NCBI GenBank assembly: GCA_964406345.1
Contig: CAYORK010000010.1
Location: forward strand, 1-40,569
DNA: 40,569 bases
Direction: 5' to 3'
DNA from: SYAN01 sp964406345
GTDB taxonomy: Bacteria; Actinomycetota; Actinomycetes; Nanopelagicales; Nanopelagicaceae
The notes beneath the pieces were generated by a model, which worked only from the letters and a program-made list of their open reading frames with translations, did not search any database and had not been told where the DNA came from. Below, piece after piece: positions 24,582 through 33,042 of this stretch (its first letter is position 1; the number at the start of each line of letters is the position of its first letter). Made by a program: the position numbers and the translations under genes.

Positions 24582-25243
24582 TGAATTCCGATCCGCTCCA
24601 TCATCTTCGTGAGGTGATGGATCGGCTTCGTTCTCCAGGTGGATGTCCTTGGGATCAGGAACAAGACCACGCCTCCCTCACTCGTTATCTCCTTGAGGAG
24701 TCCTACGAGTTCATCGATGCCATCGAGCGAGGTGATCGTGAGGAGATCGTCGAGGAACTCGGTGACCTTCTACTTCAGGTCTTCTTTCATGCGCGAATCG
24801 GCGAGGAGCGAGAGTCCGATCCTTTCGATATAGACGAGGTAGCCGAAGGTGTCGCAGCAAAGTTGGTCAGTCGCCACCCGCATGTATTCACTTCGGATCC
24901 AGCAGAGAAAGTGGATTCCAGCAGTGAGGTCTTGCGCAACTGGGAGCGGATCAAGAACCAAGAGAAGGCTCGTGATGACATCTTCGATGGTGTCCCTACT
25001 GGGCAGCCAGCACTCTCCCTTGCGACGAAGTATCTACAACGAGCGATGAAGAATTCGAAGGACTTGCCTGCGGTCGACGCCACTAGTGACCTCACATCAC
25101 TTGCTGAGGCCGAGATCGGTCAGGCGATCTTGGCGGTCATCCGCATCGCCGTCGAGAAGGGGATCGATCCCGAGAGTGAGTTACGGCGAGCGACACTGCG
25201 ATATGCCGAGAGCATCGATCGAAGGGTCGAGCGCGAGCGATAG
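24581..25243 (+). CDS. mazG: MazG-family nucleoside triphosphate pyrophosphohydrolase (220 aa)
   Basis: Hydrolyses NTPs or dNTPs to NMPs, cleaning the pool of aberrant nucleotides. The GGCPWDQEQDHASLTRYLLE segment (residues about 15-34), then EESYEFIDAI and EEIVEELGDLLLQVFFHA, carry the EExxE and ExxD metal-binding motifs of the all-alpha fold. Only one clear MazG domain with a partial second half, like other actinobacterial forms. Start ATG 24581 overlaps the lipoprotein stop (TGATG); a GTG one codon earlier is an alternative. Confidence 0.88.
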   Translation: MNSDPLHHLREVMDRLRSPGGCPWDQEQDHASLTRYLLEESYEFIDAIERGDREEIVEELGDLLLQVFFHARIGEERESDPFDIDEVAEGVAAKLVSRHPHVFTSDPAEKVDSSSEVLRNWERIKNQEKARDDIFDGVPTGQPALSLATKYLQRAMKNSKDLPAVDATSDLTSLAEAEIGQAILAVIRIAVEKGIDPESELRRATLRYAESIDRRVERER

Positions 25244-25246
25244 AAT
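25241..25246 (+). promoter_or_regulatory. -10 box TAGAAT overlapping the mazG stop codon
   Basis: Identical to the box before glmU and at the mfd stop. Transcription from about 25253 would give eno a leader of about 60 nt with AGGGAGAG as ribosome-binding site. Confidence 0.4.
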
Positions 25247-25313
25247 TCGTTTACCCAGGCAGTCATCGAAGATTCGTCCTTGGCAAAGTGATCCAAATCT
25301 AGGGAGAGTTCAC

Positions 25314-26594
25314 ATGGCGCTGATTGATGCGATTCTTGCTCGAGAAATCCTTGATTCCAGAGGTAATCCCACTGTCGAGGTAGAAGTAGTCCTTGAAGAT
25401 GGCACCGCCGCTAGAGCGGCAGTCCCCAGTGGGGCATCAACGGGTGCATTCGAAGCAGTTGAACTTCGTGATGGTGGCGATCGTTACCTTGGTAAAGGCG
25501 TCTTGAAAGCGGTCGGATTCGTCATGGATGAGATCGCTCCTGCGATCGAAGGACTCGATGCGCAAGACCAGCGCGAGATCGATACTGCGATGCTGGAGGT
25601 CGACGGCACTGCGAATAAGGGAAGGATCGGAGCGAACGCGATCCTTGGCGTATCGCTTGCGGTGGCACGAGCAGCGGCTGAGAGCGCAGATCTCTCCTTC
25701 TTCCGTTACATCGGAGGACCTACTGCATCCACCTTGCCGGTTCCGATGATGAACATCCTCAATGGTGGCGCACACGCTGATACCAATGTTGATATCCAAG
25801 AGTTCATGATTGCTCCCATCGGTGCAGACTCTTTCTCCGAGGCGCTTCGTGCCGGTGCTGAGATCTATCACAACCTCAAATCAGTCTTGAAGAAGCGATC
25901 CCTCGCAACATCCATCGGTGATGAAGGTGGTTTCGCTCCGAATCTTGAGAGCAATCGCGCCGCACTCGACCTCATCATCGAAGCGATCGAGAAGGCGGGA
26001 TACAAGCCAGGAAGTGAGATCGCCCTTGCACTCGATGTGGCAGCAACCGAGTTCTTTGCCGACGGCAAGTACACCTTCGAAGGCAAGAGCAAGTCAGCGA
26101 GCGAGATGATCGCCTATTACAGCGAACTCCTTGCCTCCTATCCCTTAGTCTCGATCGAGGACCCATTGGCTGAGGATGATTGGGATGGTTGGCGTGCGAT
26201 GACCGTCGATCTCGGTGAGCGAGTACAGCTGGTGGGAGATGATCTTTTCGTCACCAATCCAACCCGACTTGCGCGGGGGATAGAGAGCAAGACCGCAAAT
26301 GCGCTCTTGGTTAAGGTCAATCAGATCGGGACTTTGACCGAGACTTTGGATGCAGTCTCGATGGCACATCGTGCGGGATATAAGACGATGATGAGCCATC
26401 GAAGCGGTGAGACCGAGGACACGACTATCGCAGACCTCGCTGTCGGGTGTGAGTCCGGACAGATCAAGACTGGAGCACCTGCGCGAAGTGAACGCGTCGC
26501 CAAGTACAACCAGTTGTTGCGTATCGAGTCGGAGTTGGGCGAGAATGCAAAGTACGCCGGCAGAGGAGCCTTCCCGCGATTTCTAGGAAAGTAA
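25314..26594 (+). CDS. eno: enolase (426 aa)
   Basis: Glycolytic 2-phosphoglycerate dehydratase. Starts MALIDAILAREILDSRGNPT. The conserved VPMMNILNGGAHADTNVDIQ region, metal ligands in ALDVAATEF and SIEDPLAEDDW, the loop LVKVNQIGT (catalytic Lys) and the family signature MMSHRSGETEDTTIAD are all present. The frame is open far upstream, but ATG 25314 has AGGGAGAG at 5 bases and is where homology starts. Precedes ftsB, DUF501 and ppx, the standard actinobacterial order. Confidence 0.97.
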   Translation: MALIDAILAREILDSRGNPTVEVEVVLEDGTAARAAVPSGASTGAFEAVELRDGGDRYLGKGVLKAVGFVMDEIAPAIEGLDAQDQREIDTAMLEVDGTANKGRIGANAILGVSLAVARAAAESADLSFFRYIGGPTASTLPVPMMNILNGGAHADTNVDIQEFMIAPIGADSFSEALRAGAEIYHNLKSVLKKRSLATSIGDEGGFAPNLESNRAALDLIIEAIEKAGYKPGSEIALALDVAATEFFADGKYTFEGKSKSASEMIAYYSELLASYPLVSIEDPLAEDDWDGWRAMTVDLGERVQLVGDDLFVTNPTRLARGIESKTANALLVKVNQIGTLTETLDAVSMAHRAGYKTMMSHRSGETEDTTIADLAVGCESGQIKTGAPARSERVAKYNQLLRIESELGENAKYAGRGAFPRFLGK

Positions 26595-26659
26595 CCTCAG
26601 GGACTACCGACACCGAGAACCAGAGAGACCGAGAACAGGTAAGAACATAGAGGAGCGCG

Positions 26660-27064
26660 ATGGCAGGCGAGAAGAAATCAACCGCTCGTTCGCCACGAGC
26701 GTTGATCCTTTTCACGGTCCTCTTCATCGTCGCGCTCATGGTCGCTCCGCCATTACAGAATTACTTCGTGCAACGAGCCCAGATCAGCTCCTTGCAGGGT
26801 GAGGTCAATCAAGCACGAGCTGATCTTGAAGCAGCTCAAGCAGAGCTCGCTCGTTGGCGCGATCCCGAGTACATCAAGTCGCAGGCGCGGGATCGATTGC
26901 ACTTTGTCATGCCAGGGGAGCGGCAGTACATCGTCCTGGGTATCGATGATGAGAAGAGTGCATCGGATCTGACTGCAGCGCCTGTCGCCGAGAACTTCCC
27001 CTTAGGGATCCCTTGGTACGCAAGGCTCCTCTCCTCCATCACCGCCGTCGGCGCTAGTAGTTAG
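26660..27064 (+). CDS. FtsB/DivIC-family septum formation initiator (134 aa)
   Basis: Short basic cytoplasmic N-terminus, one membrane helix (about residues 14-34), then an extracytoplasmic coiled coil (ISSLQGEVNQARADLEAAQAE spread over 41-63) and the family motif RDPEYIKSQARDRLHFVMPGE. This is the divisome FtsB/DivIC architecture, linking FtsL and FtsQ at the septum. ATG 26660 has GAGGAG about 5 bases upstream. Same operon direction as eno and DUF501. Confidence 0.87.
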   Translation: MAGEKKSTARSPRALILFTVLFIVALMVAPPLQNYFVQRAQISSLQGEVNQARADLEAAQAELARWRDPEYIKSQARDRLHFVMPGERQYIVLGIDDEKSASDLTAAPVAENFPLGIPWYARLLSSITAVGASS

Positions 27065-27072
27065 TCATTTCC

Positions 27073-27582
27073 ATGATGAGCGAGAAGCCGTCCGAGTCAG
27101 ATCTGGCAGCGATAGAGGAGCAACTAGAAAGAACGCCACGGGATGTCTATGCGATCGCGCATCGCTGTCCTTGCGGTGCTCCGGATGTCGTGGAGACACC
27201 GCCACGCCTTAGCGATGGCACGCCATTCCCGACCTATTACTACGCCACCTGTCCACGTCTGACGGCCGCGATATCGACGTTGGAGGGAAGTGGCATGATG
27301 AATGAGATGAGCAAGAGATTGCAGCGCGATGCCACACTCGCTGGCGCCTATCGAGCAGCACACGACGATTTCCTCGCGACTCGCGATGCTTGCGCATCCC
27401 TACTTCAACTCGAAGTACCGGAGGTTTCAGGGATCTCGGCCGGTGGTATGCCAGATCGCGTCAAGTGCCTGCACTCTTTGATCGCACACTCACTCGGTGC
27501 CGGAAGTGGCGTGAATCCATTGGGAGATGAGGCGCTCGCTGCCTTGTCGCCATGGTGGGAAGGTGGATCCTGTCGTGGCTAG
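27073..27582 (+). CDS. DUF501 domain protein (169 aa)
   Basis: Cytosolic protein of the DUF501 family, found almost exclusively between ftsB and ppx in actinobacteria. The CPCGAPDVVETPPRLSDGTPF region (33-53) and TYYYATCPRLTAAISTLEG are the family signature; the Cys residues may bind a metal. Helical C-terminal half. It ends inside the start region of the ppx gene. Function unknown. Confidence 0.85.
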   Translation: MMSEKPSESDLAAIEEQLERTPRDVYAIAHRCPCGAPDVVETPPRLSDGTPFPTYYYATCPRLTAAISTLEGSGMMNEMSKRLQRDATLAGAYRAAHDDFLATRDACASLLQLEVPEVSGISAGGMPDRVKCLHSLIAHSLGAGSGVNPLGDEALAALSPWWEGGSCRG

Positions 27583-28510
27583 GGTTGCAGCGATCGACTG
27601 TGGCACCAACTCGATTCGACTCCTGATCGCCGATCTCACTCCTGCCGGTATGCGAGAAGTCGTACGCGATATGGAGATCGTTCGACTCGGTGAGGAAGTG
27701 GATGCGAGGAAGAGTTTCAAACCTGAAGCGATAGAACGCACCCTCGCCGCGGTCGCTCGATATCGTGATGAGATGCGGCGCCGCGGAGTTGAGAGGATCC
27801 GATTCTGCGCAACGAGTGCGACACGTGATGCGAGCAATCGCGATCTCTTCATCGACGGTGTGATGGAGTTGATCGGAGTCAAGCCAGAGGTAATCCCTGG
27901 ACTCGAGGAGGCAAGACTCACCTTCCTTGGTGCGACTGCAGGACTTCCGCTAGAGGACGGACCCTTCCTCGTCGTCGACATCGGCGGCGGTTCGACGGAG
28001 TTCGTCTTCGGTAATGGGCAGGTTGAACACGCTGTGAGCGTTGATATCGGTTGCGTCAGGATGCATGAGAGACATCTGCAGGGAAATCCGGTCGAGAAGG
28101 ATGCGCTGAGAAGAGCCATTGAGGATATTGATGGAGCCATCGCTGCTGCAGCAAGTGAGGTCCCGATTCAAGATGCGAAGACCTTGATCGCTGTCGCAGG
28201 GACTGCGACGACCGTTGCCGCCGCCTCGCTTGAATTGAAGAATTACGATCGAGATGCCATCCACATGGCACGGATCCCTGCCGCGGAGGCGCATCGTGTA
28301 GCCATGATGTTCCAGAACTCCTCTCGTGAGTCGATCGCAGGCCTTGGATACATGCACCCAGGGCGAGTCGATGTCATCACCGCAGGATCGCTCGTTCTCT
28401 CTCGCGTCTTGCTTGCGACATCGGCAGATTCATTCATCGCATCAGAGACGGACATCCTGGATGGGATTGCGCTCTCACTCGCAGATGGCGATCACGGCCA
28501 CCAAGGATGA
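27575..28510 (+). CDS. exopolyphosphatase / pppGpp phosphohydrolase, Ppx/GppA family (311 aa)
   Basis: Sugar-kinase/Hsp70-like fold hydrolase acting on polyphosphate or pppGpp. Signatures: AAIDCGTNSIRLLIAD (phosphate 1 loop), CATSATRDASNRDLFID, PGLEEARLTFLGA with the catalytic Glu, and VDIGGGSTEFVFG. The single-domain form (about 300 aa) is typical of actinobacterial Ppx. GTG 27575 is preferred (GGAAGGTGG upstream), overlapping DUF501 by 8 bases; another GTG at 27563 is possible. ATGA overlap with the downstream gene. Confidence 0.9.
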   Translation: MARVAAIDCGTNSIRLLIADLTPAGMREVVRDMEIVRLGEEVDARKSFKPEAIERTLAAVARYRDEMRRRGVERIRFCATSATRDASNRDLFIDGVMELIGVKPEVIPGLEEARLTFLGATAGLPLEDGPFLVVDIGGGSTEFVFGNGQVEHAVSVDIGCVRMHERHLQGNPVEKDALRRAIEDIDGAIAAAASEVPIQDAKTLIAVAGTATTVAAASLELKNYDRDAIHMARIPAAEAHRVAMMFQNSSRESIAGLGYMHPGRVDVITAGSLVLSRVLLATSADSFIASETDILDGIALSLADGDHGHQG

Positions 28511-29232
28511 AGTACAGATCGCTCGCATCCTTGGATCGCGCTCTGATCAAGTGCGAGAGATGTCCCCGCCTCGTATCTTGGCGTGAAGAAGTGGCTGAGA
28601 CGAAGCGGAAGGCTTACAAGGATGAGCGATATTGGGGCAAGCCAGTCCCTGGCTTCGGAGTCGAAGAACCCAAGATATTGATCGTGGGGCTTGCCCCAGG
28701 TGCTCACGGCGCGAATCGAACCGGTCGTATCTTCACCGGAGATAGCTCAGGAGATTGGCTCTATCGATCACTTCATCGCAATGGGTTGGCATCGATTGCG
28801 ACGAGCACCAATAGGGATGATGGACAGGAGCTCTTCGGAACGAGGATCACATGTGCAGTGCATTGCGCTCCTCCAGGGAACAAACCTTCAACCGACGAGA
28901 GGGATGAGTGTTCCTCGTGGTTCATAAAGGAGTTGTCCTTGGCTTATGGGACTCTGAAGGTGATCGTCGCTCTCGGTGCTTTCGCCTGGGATTCAGTACT
29001 AAGGAGTATCAGGAGTGAGTTCGAGGTGGAGGAATTCATCGATTCCAAGGGCAGGATTGAGCGAAATCCCAGATTCGCCCATGGAGCGCACTTCGAATGG
29101 CGAGATAGTGACGGGAATAGCAGAGTTCTCCTTGGGAGTTACCATCCCAGTCAACAGAACACCTTCACTGGCAAGTTGACCGAAGCCATGTTGGACCAGG
29201 TCTTTGAGCGGGCGAGTAGATTTGCCCGCTAA
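28507..29232 (+). CDS. family 5 uracil-DNA glycosylase, UDGb type (241 aa)
   Basis: Iron-sulfur uracil-DNA glycosylase removing uracil and other deaminated bases. Cys pairs near the N-terminus (C16, C19) and around 116-120 would ligate a 4Fe-4S cluster. Motif 1 GLAPGAHGANRTGRIFTGD (from about 61) lacks the catalytic Asp/Asn of families 1-2, as expected of family 5. Motif 2 is GSYHPSQQNTFTGKLT. ATGA overlap with ppx. Its TAA stop abuts the first base of the downstream tRNA. Confidence 0.92.
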   Translation: MKYRSLASLDRALIKCERCPRLVSWREEVAETKRKAYKDERYWGKPVPGFGVEEPKILIVGLAPGAHGANRTGRIFTGDSSGDWLYRSLHRNGLASIATSTNRDDGQELFGTRITCAVHCAPPGNKPSTDERDECSSWFIKELSLAYGTLKVIVALGAFAWDSVLRSIRSEFEVEEFIDSKGRIERNPRFAHGAHFEWRDSDGNSRVLLGSYHPSQQNTFTGKLTEAMLDQVFERASRFAR

Positions 29233-29305
29233 GCCCCTGTAGCCCAATGGCAGAGGCAGACGACTTAAAATCGTCCAAGTGTGGGTTCGACCCCCACCGG
29301 GGGCA
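29233..29305 (+). tRNA. class-I-shaped tRNA with UAA anticodon (annotated as tRNA-Leu)
   Basis: A 73-nt cloverleaf: acceptor GCCCCTG / CGGGGGC, discriminator A, no encoded CCA. Anticodon stem GACGA/TCGTC encloses CTTAAAA, giving anticodon TAA. The variable region is only 5 nt (CAAGT), whereas bacterial tRNA-Leu normally carries a long variable arm. T stem GTGGG/CCCAC with loop TTCGACC. All stems pair well. It starts immediately after the UDGb stop codon. Leucine identity is from anticodon and A73 only. Confidence 0.88.
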
Positions 29306-29334
29306 CGGACCGGTTGGCTGATTCAGTCAACTGA

Positions 29335-29358
29335 ACAGAGCAAGAAACAGAGCAAGAG
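29335..29358 (+). repeat. 12-nt tandem duplication before the BI-1 gene
   Basis: Two near-identical copies (ACAGAGCAAGAA, ACAGAGCAAGAG) in the purine-rich leader between the tRNA and the Bax-inhibitor-1 family gene. The strand is almost free of pyrimidines, suggesting an unstructured leader. Confidence 0.7.
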
Positions 29359-29384
29359 AGAGCATGAACTAGAGAGGGAGAACA

Positions 29385-30164
29385 ATGAGAAGCTCGAATC
29401 CAGTCTTCAAGCGAGGTTACGCGGCGATGGATGTCCGCGACCTTGACTCTCGTACTGAGGTCGATGCGCTCGAGGAACAATTCGCGGCTCCAGCAGCATC
29501 ATCTATTCGTACCGGCAGGATGACGATGGAAGATGTCGTCACTCGCACCGGCATGCTCTTCGGAATCCTTTTGGTCACTGGCGCTTTCGCTTGGTATGCC
29601 AATCTCGAAGGCGGAGCGCTCCTCCTTGGCTTCGGTGGTGGCTTCATCCTCGCGATGGTGATCTCCTTCAGCAAGAAGGTCCGCCCAGCACTGATCATGC
29701 TCTACGCCGCTTTCCAAGGCCTCGCTCTCGGCGTCATCAGTCACATCTATGAGGTACAGATGCCAGGCATAGTCAGCCAGGCAGTGATCGGAACTCTTTC
29801 CGCTTTCGTCGGTGCGCTCTACGCGTATCGCAGTGGCAAGATCCGCGTGACACCACGCTTCACCCGCATCTTGGTCACGGCATTGATCGGCTATCTGGTG
29901 CTCGGGCTCGTCAATATCGTCGCCGTCTTCGTCTTCAATGCGACCAGCATTTATTCGCAAGGCATCTTGAGTATCGGTATCGCAAGCCTTGGCGTTGCGC
30001 TCGCTTCCTTCTTCTTGATCCTCGATTTCGATCAGGCATCGAAGATGGTCGCAGCTGGCGCTCCCGAGGTCGAGTCATGGCGTGCAGGTTTCGGCCTTAT
30101 GGTCACGATCGTTTGGCTCTATCTCGAGGTCTTGCGACTGATTTCTATCCTTCGCCGCGACTAG
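29385..30164 (+). CDS. Bax inhibitor-1 / YccA family membrane protein (259 aa)
   Basis: An N-terminal cytoplasmic region of about 50 residues precedes seven membrane helices, matching BI-1/YccA family proteins (pH-gated calcium leak channels or protease modulators in other bacteria). Family-like segments include GMLFGILLVTGAFAWY, LIMLYAAFQGLALGVISHIYE and ILDFDQASKMVAAGAPEVES, whose Asp residues are characteristic. ATG 29385 has GAGAGGGAG about 6 bases upstream. The stop codon overlaps the convergent MFS gene at ACTAGT. Confidence 0.9.
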   Translation: MRSSNPVFKRGYAAMDVRDLDSRTEVDALEEQFAAPAASSIRTGRMTMEDVVTRTGMLFGILLVTGAFAWYANLEGGALLLGFGGGFILAMVISFSKKVRPALIMLYAAFQGLALGVISHIYEVQMPGIVSQAVIGTLSAFVGALYAYRSGKIRVTPRFTRILVTALIGYLVLGLVNIVAVFVFNATSIYSQGILSIGIASLGVALASFFLILDFDQASKMVAAGAPEVESWRAGFGLMVTIVWLYLEVLRLISILRRD

Positions 30165-31399
30165 TCGTCTCGAGGATTGATTCGTACTCCTCCTGCCGGA
30201 GCTTCTCCTTCATCGGGGATCCGCTTCGGCAGTGAGTAGACGAGGATGAAACTGACAAGGAAGAGCGCCAGCGTCGCAAGGAAAGACGCTTGGAATGAGG
30301 CTTGATCCTTGATCAAACCTAGGACAATCGGGCCGACCATCATTCCGGCGTCGCCCGCCATCTGGAAGAAAGCGATCACGCGCCCACCGCGACCCTTGAT
30401 GACATCTCCAACGAGCGCTGCTGGTGCACTGCCATAGAAGGCGCCACCAAGTCCCATCAGGATCATCGCAAGTATGTAGAGGAGTGGATCGAAGGCGAAG
30501 GTCATGACGATCAATCCCAAAAGCACGAAGTATGAGCCGACGAGCAGCGAATAGCGTCGCCCTCTGAAGTCAGTGATCCTTCCGGCACGGAGGAGAAGTA
30601 ATCCATTTGCGATTCCAGCCAGGGTGAAACCAAGACCAAGGATGGATGCGCTAGCTCCTAACTCCTCAGTGACATAGAGCGGGACGATGGAGGATCGAAG
30701 GCCGAAGAGGACCCAACTTCCTAGGAAAGAGAGCGCAAGTGCGATGCGATAGTCGCTCACACGCATCGCTTCACGGATGCGCATCGGAACACCATCGATG
30801 ACAGGCTTGGAACTCTCATGACCAAGACGATCCGGTGTCAGGCGAACGAGTGCGATCGTGGCAGCGACAACCAAAGTCACCGTGTAGATGAAGAAGGGTG
30901 CGCGAAGAGAGATCCCCATCAAGATTCCGCCAAAGGCTGGCCCAAAGATCGCACCCATCAGGAAGCCACCATTGAAGAGCGATTGTGCGCGACCTAGATG
31001 AGTCTCCGCGACAGAGCGAAGAAGAAGTGATCCAGCAGCGACCGAGAACATCGCAGAGCCAAGACCACCTGCAGTCCTGAAGATAAGAAGCTGGTTATAG
31101 GTCTGTGCGAGTGCGGTCATGAAGGTGAAGAGCGCGACCATCGCAAGACCGCTACCAAGAACGATTCGTTCACCGAATCTCTCGACGAGGCGCCCCGCGA
31201 AGAGTCCAGAGACAAGACGCGCTACAGCGAAAGCACTCACCACGAGACCGATCGCAGTCGCACTCGCTCCGAATGACGATGCGAAGATCGGGATCGCAGG
31301 AATGACGAGGCTGAAGCCGACGGCTACGAAGAAACCGACGGTTGTAAGCGCGGCGACAGCAGGGGGAAACCCTGCGAATGGGGATTTGAGGGTCTTCAC
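30161..31399 (-). CDS. MFS transporter, drug-efflux type (412 aa)
   Basis: Twelve-helix major facilitator. Visible: FSLVIPAIPIFASSFG in helix 1, the loop 2-3 motif ARLVSGLFAGRLVERFGERIV and GLGGAFYGSAPAALVGD later. Closest by pattern to actinobacterial multidrug or sugar-efflux MFS proteins; the substrate is unknown. Start GTG 31399, only 3 bases after the stop of the upstream DHA2 transporter, so the two form an operon. The C-terminal 4 bases overlap the convergent BI-1 gene. Confidence 0.87.
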   Translation of the reverse strand: MKTLKSPFAGFPPAVAALTTVGFFVAVGFSLVIPAIPIFASSFGASATAIGLVVSAFAVARLVSGLFAGRLVERFGERIVLGSGLAMVALFTFMTALAQTYNQLLIFRTAGGLGSAMFSVAAGSLLLRSVAETHLGRAQSLFNGGFLMGAIFGPAFGGILMGISLRAPFFIYTVTLVVAATIALVRLTPDRLGHESSKPVIDGVPMRIREAMRVSDYRIALALSFLGSWVLFGLRSSIVPLYVTEELGASASILGLGFTLAGIANGLLLLRAGRITDFRGRRYSLLVGSYFVLLGLIVMTFAFDPLLYILAMILMGLGGAFYGSAPAALVGDVIKGRGGRVIAFFQMAGDAGMMVGPIVLGLIKDQASFQASFLATLALFLVSFILVYSLPKRIPDEGEAPAGGVRINPRDD

Positions 31400-31402
31400 T
31401 TC

Positions 31403-32911
31403 TTAGCCTGCGGCCTCGCTCATCCCTCTATCGACACTCTCTCGGAGCGGACGTTCGCGAAGTCGCGTCGTCATGAGGAATCCGATCACGATCAGCGGAA
31501 CGGCGATCCAGAAGACGAGCGAGAAGGCGCGATCGAAACTCGTGAAGATCAATTGCTGTACCTCCGCGGGAAGCGTCGCGATGATCGCGGTGTTCTCCGT
31601 TACACCAGAGATCGCTTCTGGTGCGCTTCCGGCAGGGAGGTTCGTCTCGATCTCAGAGACGAATTTGTTGGTCAATACCGTACCGAAGATCGCAGTGCCA
31701 AAGGATGCGCCAAGGCTTCGGAAGAAGGTATTGGAACTCGTTGCCACTCCTAAGTCTCGATACTCGACATCATTCTGGAGCGCGATCACGATGGTCTGCA
31801 TCGATAGACCGACTCCCATACCCATCAACATCGCATAGATAGCCAACTGCCAATAAGGCATCTCCTTATTGATCGTGGTGAAGAGCAACATCGCGATGAT
31901 CAGGATCACCATGCCTGTCACTGGGAATCTCTTGTATTTGCCGGTCTTGGAGATCAAGCGTCCACTCGTGATCGCCATCGCGACGATCCCAAGCATCATC
32001 GGGATCAGTCGGATCCCTGCCTCGCTCGGTGTGTACTGGAGATTGACTTGCATGTAGAGCGGAAGGAGAACGATCGCACCGAACATACCTGCGCCGATGA
32101 TGAATCCGATCGCGGAGGTGAGAGAGAAGGTGTGATTCTTGAAGAGTCGAAGAGGCAGTAGCGGTTCTTCGACTTTCGTCTCCCACCAAACGAAGAGCGC
32201 GGTGAAGAGGATCGCAACAGCGAAGTAGGAAAGCGTGTAGGGATGAAGCCAACCATCGGTAGGACCGGTCACTGAGATCGCAAGGAGGATCGCTGCGACT
32301 CCGATCACCATGAAGAGCGCACCGAGGTAGTCGATTGCGTGCTTGACGTTCGCTCGTGGGATGTGAAGGACGGTGGAAGTGACGAGGAGTGCGAGGATGC
32401 CGAAGGGGATATTGATGTAGAAGATCCAACGCCATCCGGTGATTCCAAGGAGCTCGCCTTGATCGGCGAAGAAGCCGCCGAGGAGTGGCCCTGCCACCGA
32501 GGAGACGCCCCAGACTGCACCGAAGAGACCTTGGTACTTGCCGCGATCTCGCGGCGAGACGATGTCACCGATGATGATGAAGGAGAGCGCGAAGAGTCCA
32601 CCGGCGCCGATCCCTTGGATTGCACGAAAGAGGATCAACTGCGTCATCGTCGCCGCGGCGCCAGCGAGCAATGAGCCAAGCAAGAAGGTGCCGATTGCAA
32701 AGAGGTAGACCGGTCGCCTCCCATAGATATCCGAGATCTTGCCGTAGAGCGGGGTGACGGCGGTGGAGGTAAGAAGATAGGCAGTCACTACCCAGGTGTA
32801 ATGCTCAAGACCATTGAACTCTTCGACAATCGACTTCAGTGCAGTGGAGACGATGGTCTGGTCGAGTGCTGCGAGGAGGATGCCGGTCATTAGGCCCGAC
32901 ATGATGGTCAT
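31403..32911 (-). CDS. DHA2-family 14-helix MFS multidrug transporter (502 aa or slightly longer)
   Basis: EmrB/QacA-type proton-driven drug exporter. Helix 1 LLAALDQTIVSTAL, motif A YGKISDIYGRRPVYL, motif C-like GVSSVAGPLLGGFFAD and about 14 helices identify the family. The first ATG (32911) falls inside the conserved N-terminus: upstream in-frame codons still read a family-like REHSHKEI, yet no ATG, GTG or TTG occurs in the adjacent frame. An ATC at 32965 with AAGGGC upstream may be the start, or the start codon may be mutated. First gene of a two-MFS operon, divergent from the DrrAB-type ABC exporter. Confidence 0.88.
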   Translation of the reverse strand: MTIMSGLMTGILLAALDQTIVSTALKSIVEEFNGLEHYTWVVTAYLLTSTAVTPLYGKISDIYGRRPVYLFAIGTFLLGSLLAGAAATMTQLILFRAIQGIGAGGLFALSFIIIGDIVSPRDRGKYQGLFGAVWGVSSVAGPLLGGFFADQGELLGITGWRWIFYINIPFGILALLVTSTVLHIPRANVKHAIDYLGALFMVIGVAAILLAISVTGPTDGWLHPYTLSYFAVAILFTALFVWWETKVEEPLLPLRLFKNHTFSLTSAIGFIIGAGMFGAIVLLPLYMQVNLQYTPSEAGIRLIPMMLGIVAMAITSGRLISKTGKYKRFPVTGMVILIIAMLLFTTINKEMPYWQLAIYAMLMGMGVGLSMQTIVIALQNDVEYRDLGVATSSNTFFRSLGASFGTAIFGTVLTNKFVSEIETNLPAGSAPEAISGVTENTAIIATLPAEVQQLIFTSFDRAFSLVFWIAVPLIVIGFLMTTRLRERPLRESVDRGMSEAAG

Positions 32912-32994
32912 GATCTCTTTATGCGAGTGCTCTCGTGGCTGGTTTCTCTGTGTGACGTTTTCGATTTTTCTGCCCTTCGGATAGAGTCGTAAGC

Positions 32995-33010
32995 CTACTC
33001 CTCGGAGTAG
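32995..33010. promoter_or_regulatory. inverted repeat CTACTC-CTCG-GAGTAG, candidate operator
   Basis: A perfect 6-bp inverted repeat around a 4-base centre, overlapping a minus-strand TAGGCT (32992-32997) that could be the -10 box of the DHA2 gene. Operator-like for a TetR/MarR-type repressor, but no regulator gene is nearby. Confidence 0.4.
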
Positions 33011-33042
33011 TCGAGCGTGTGTCTTCGACCCCTCGATTCGCA

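Noticed and set aside
25086..25313. 76-residue N-terminal extension of enolase
   Set aside because: Reads mazG in another frame; ATG 25314 has a strong ribosome-binding site and matches the family start.
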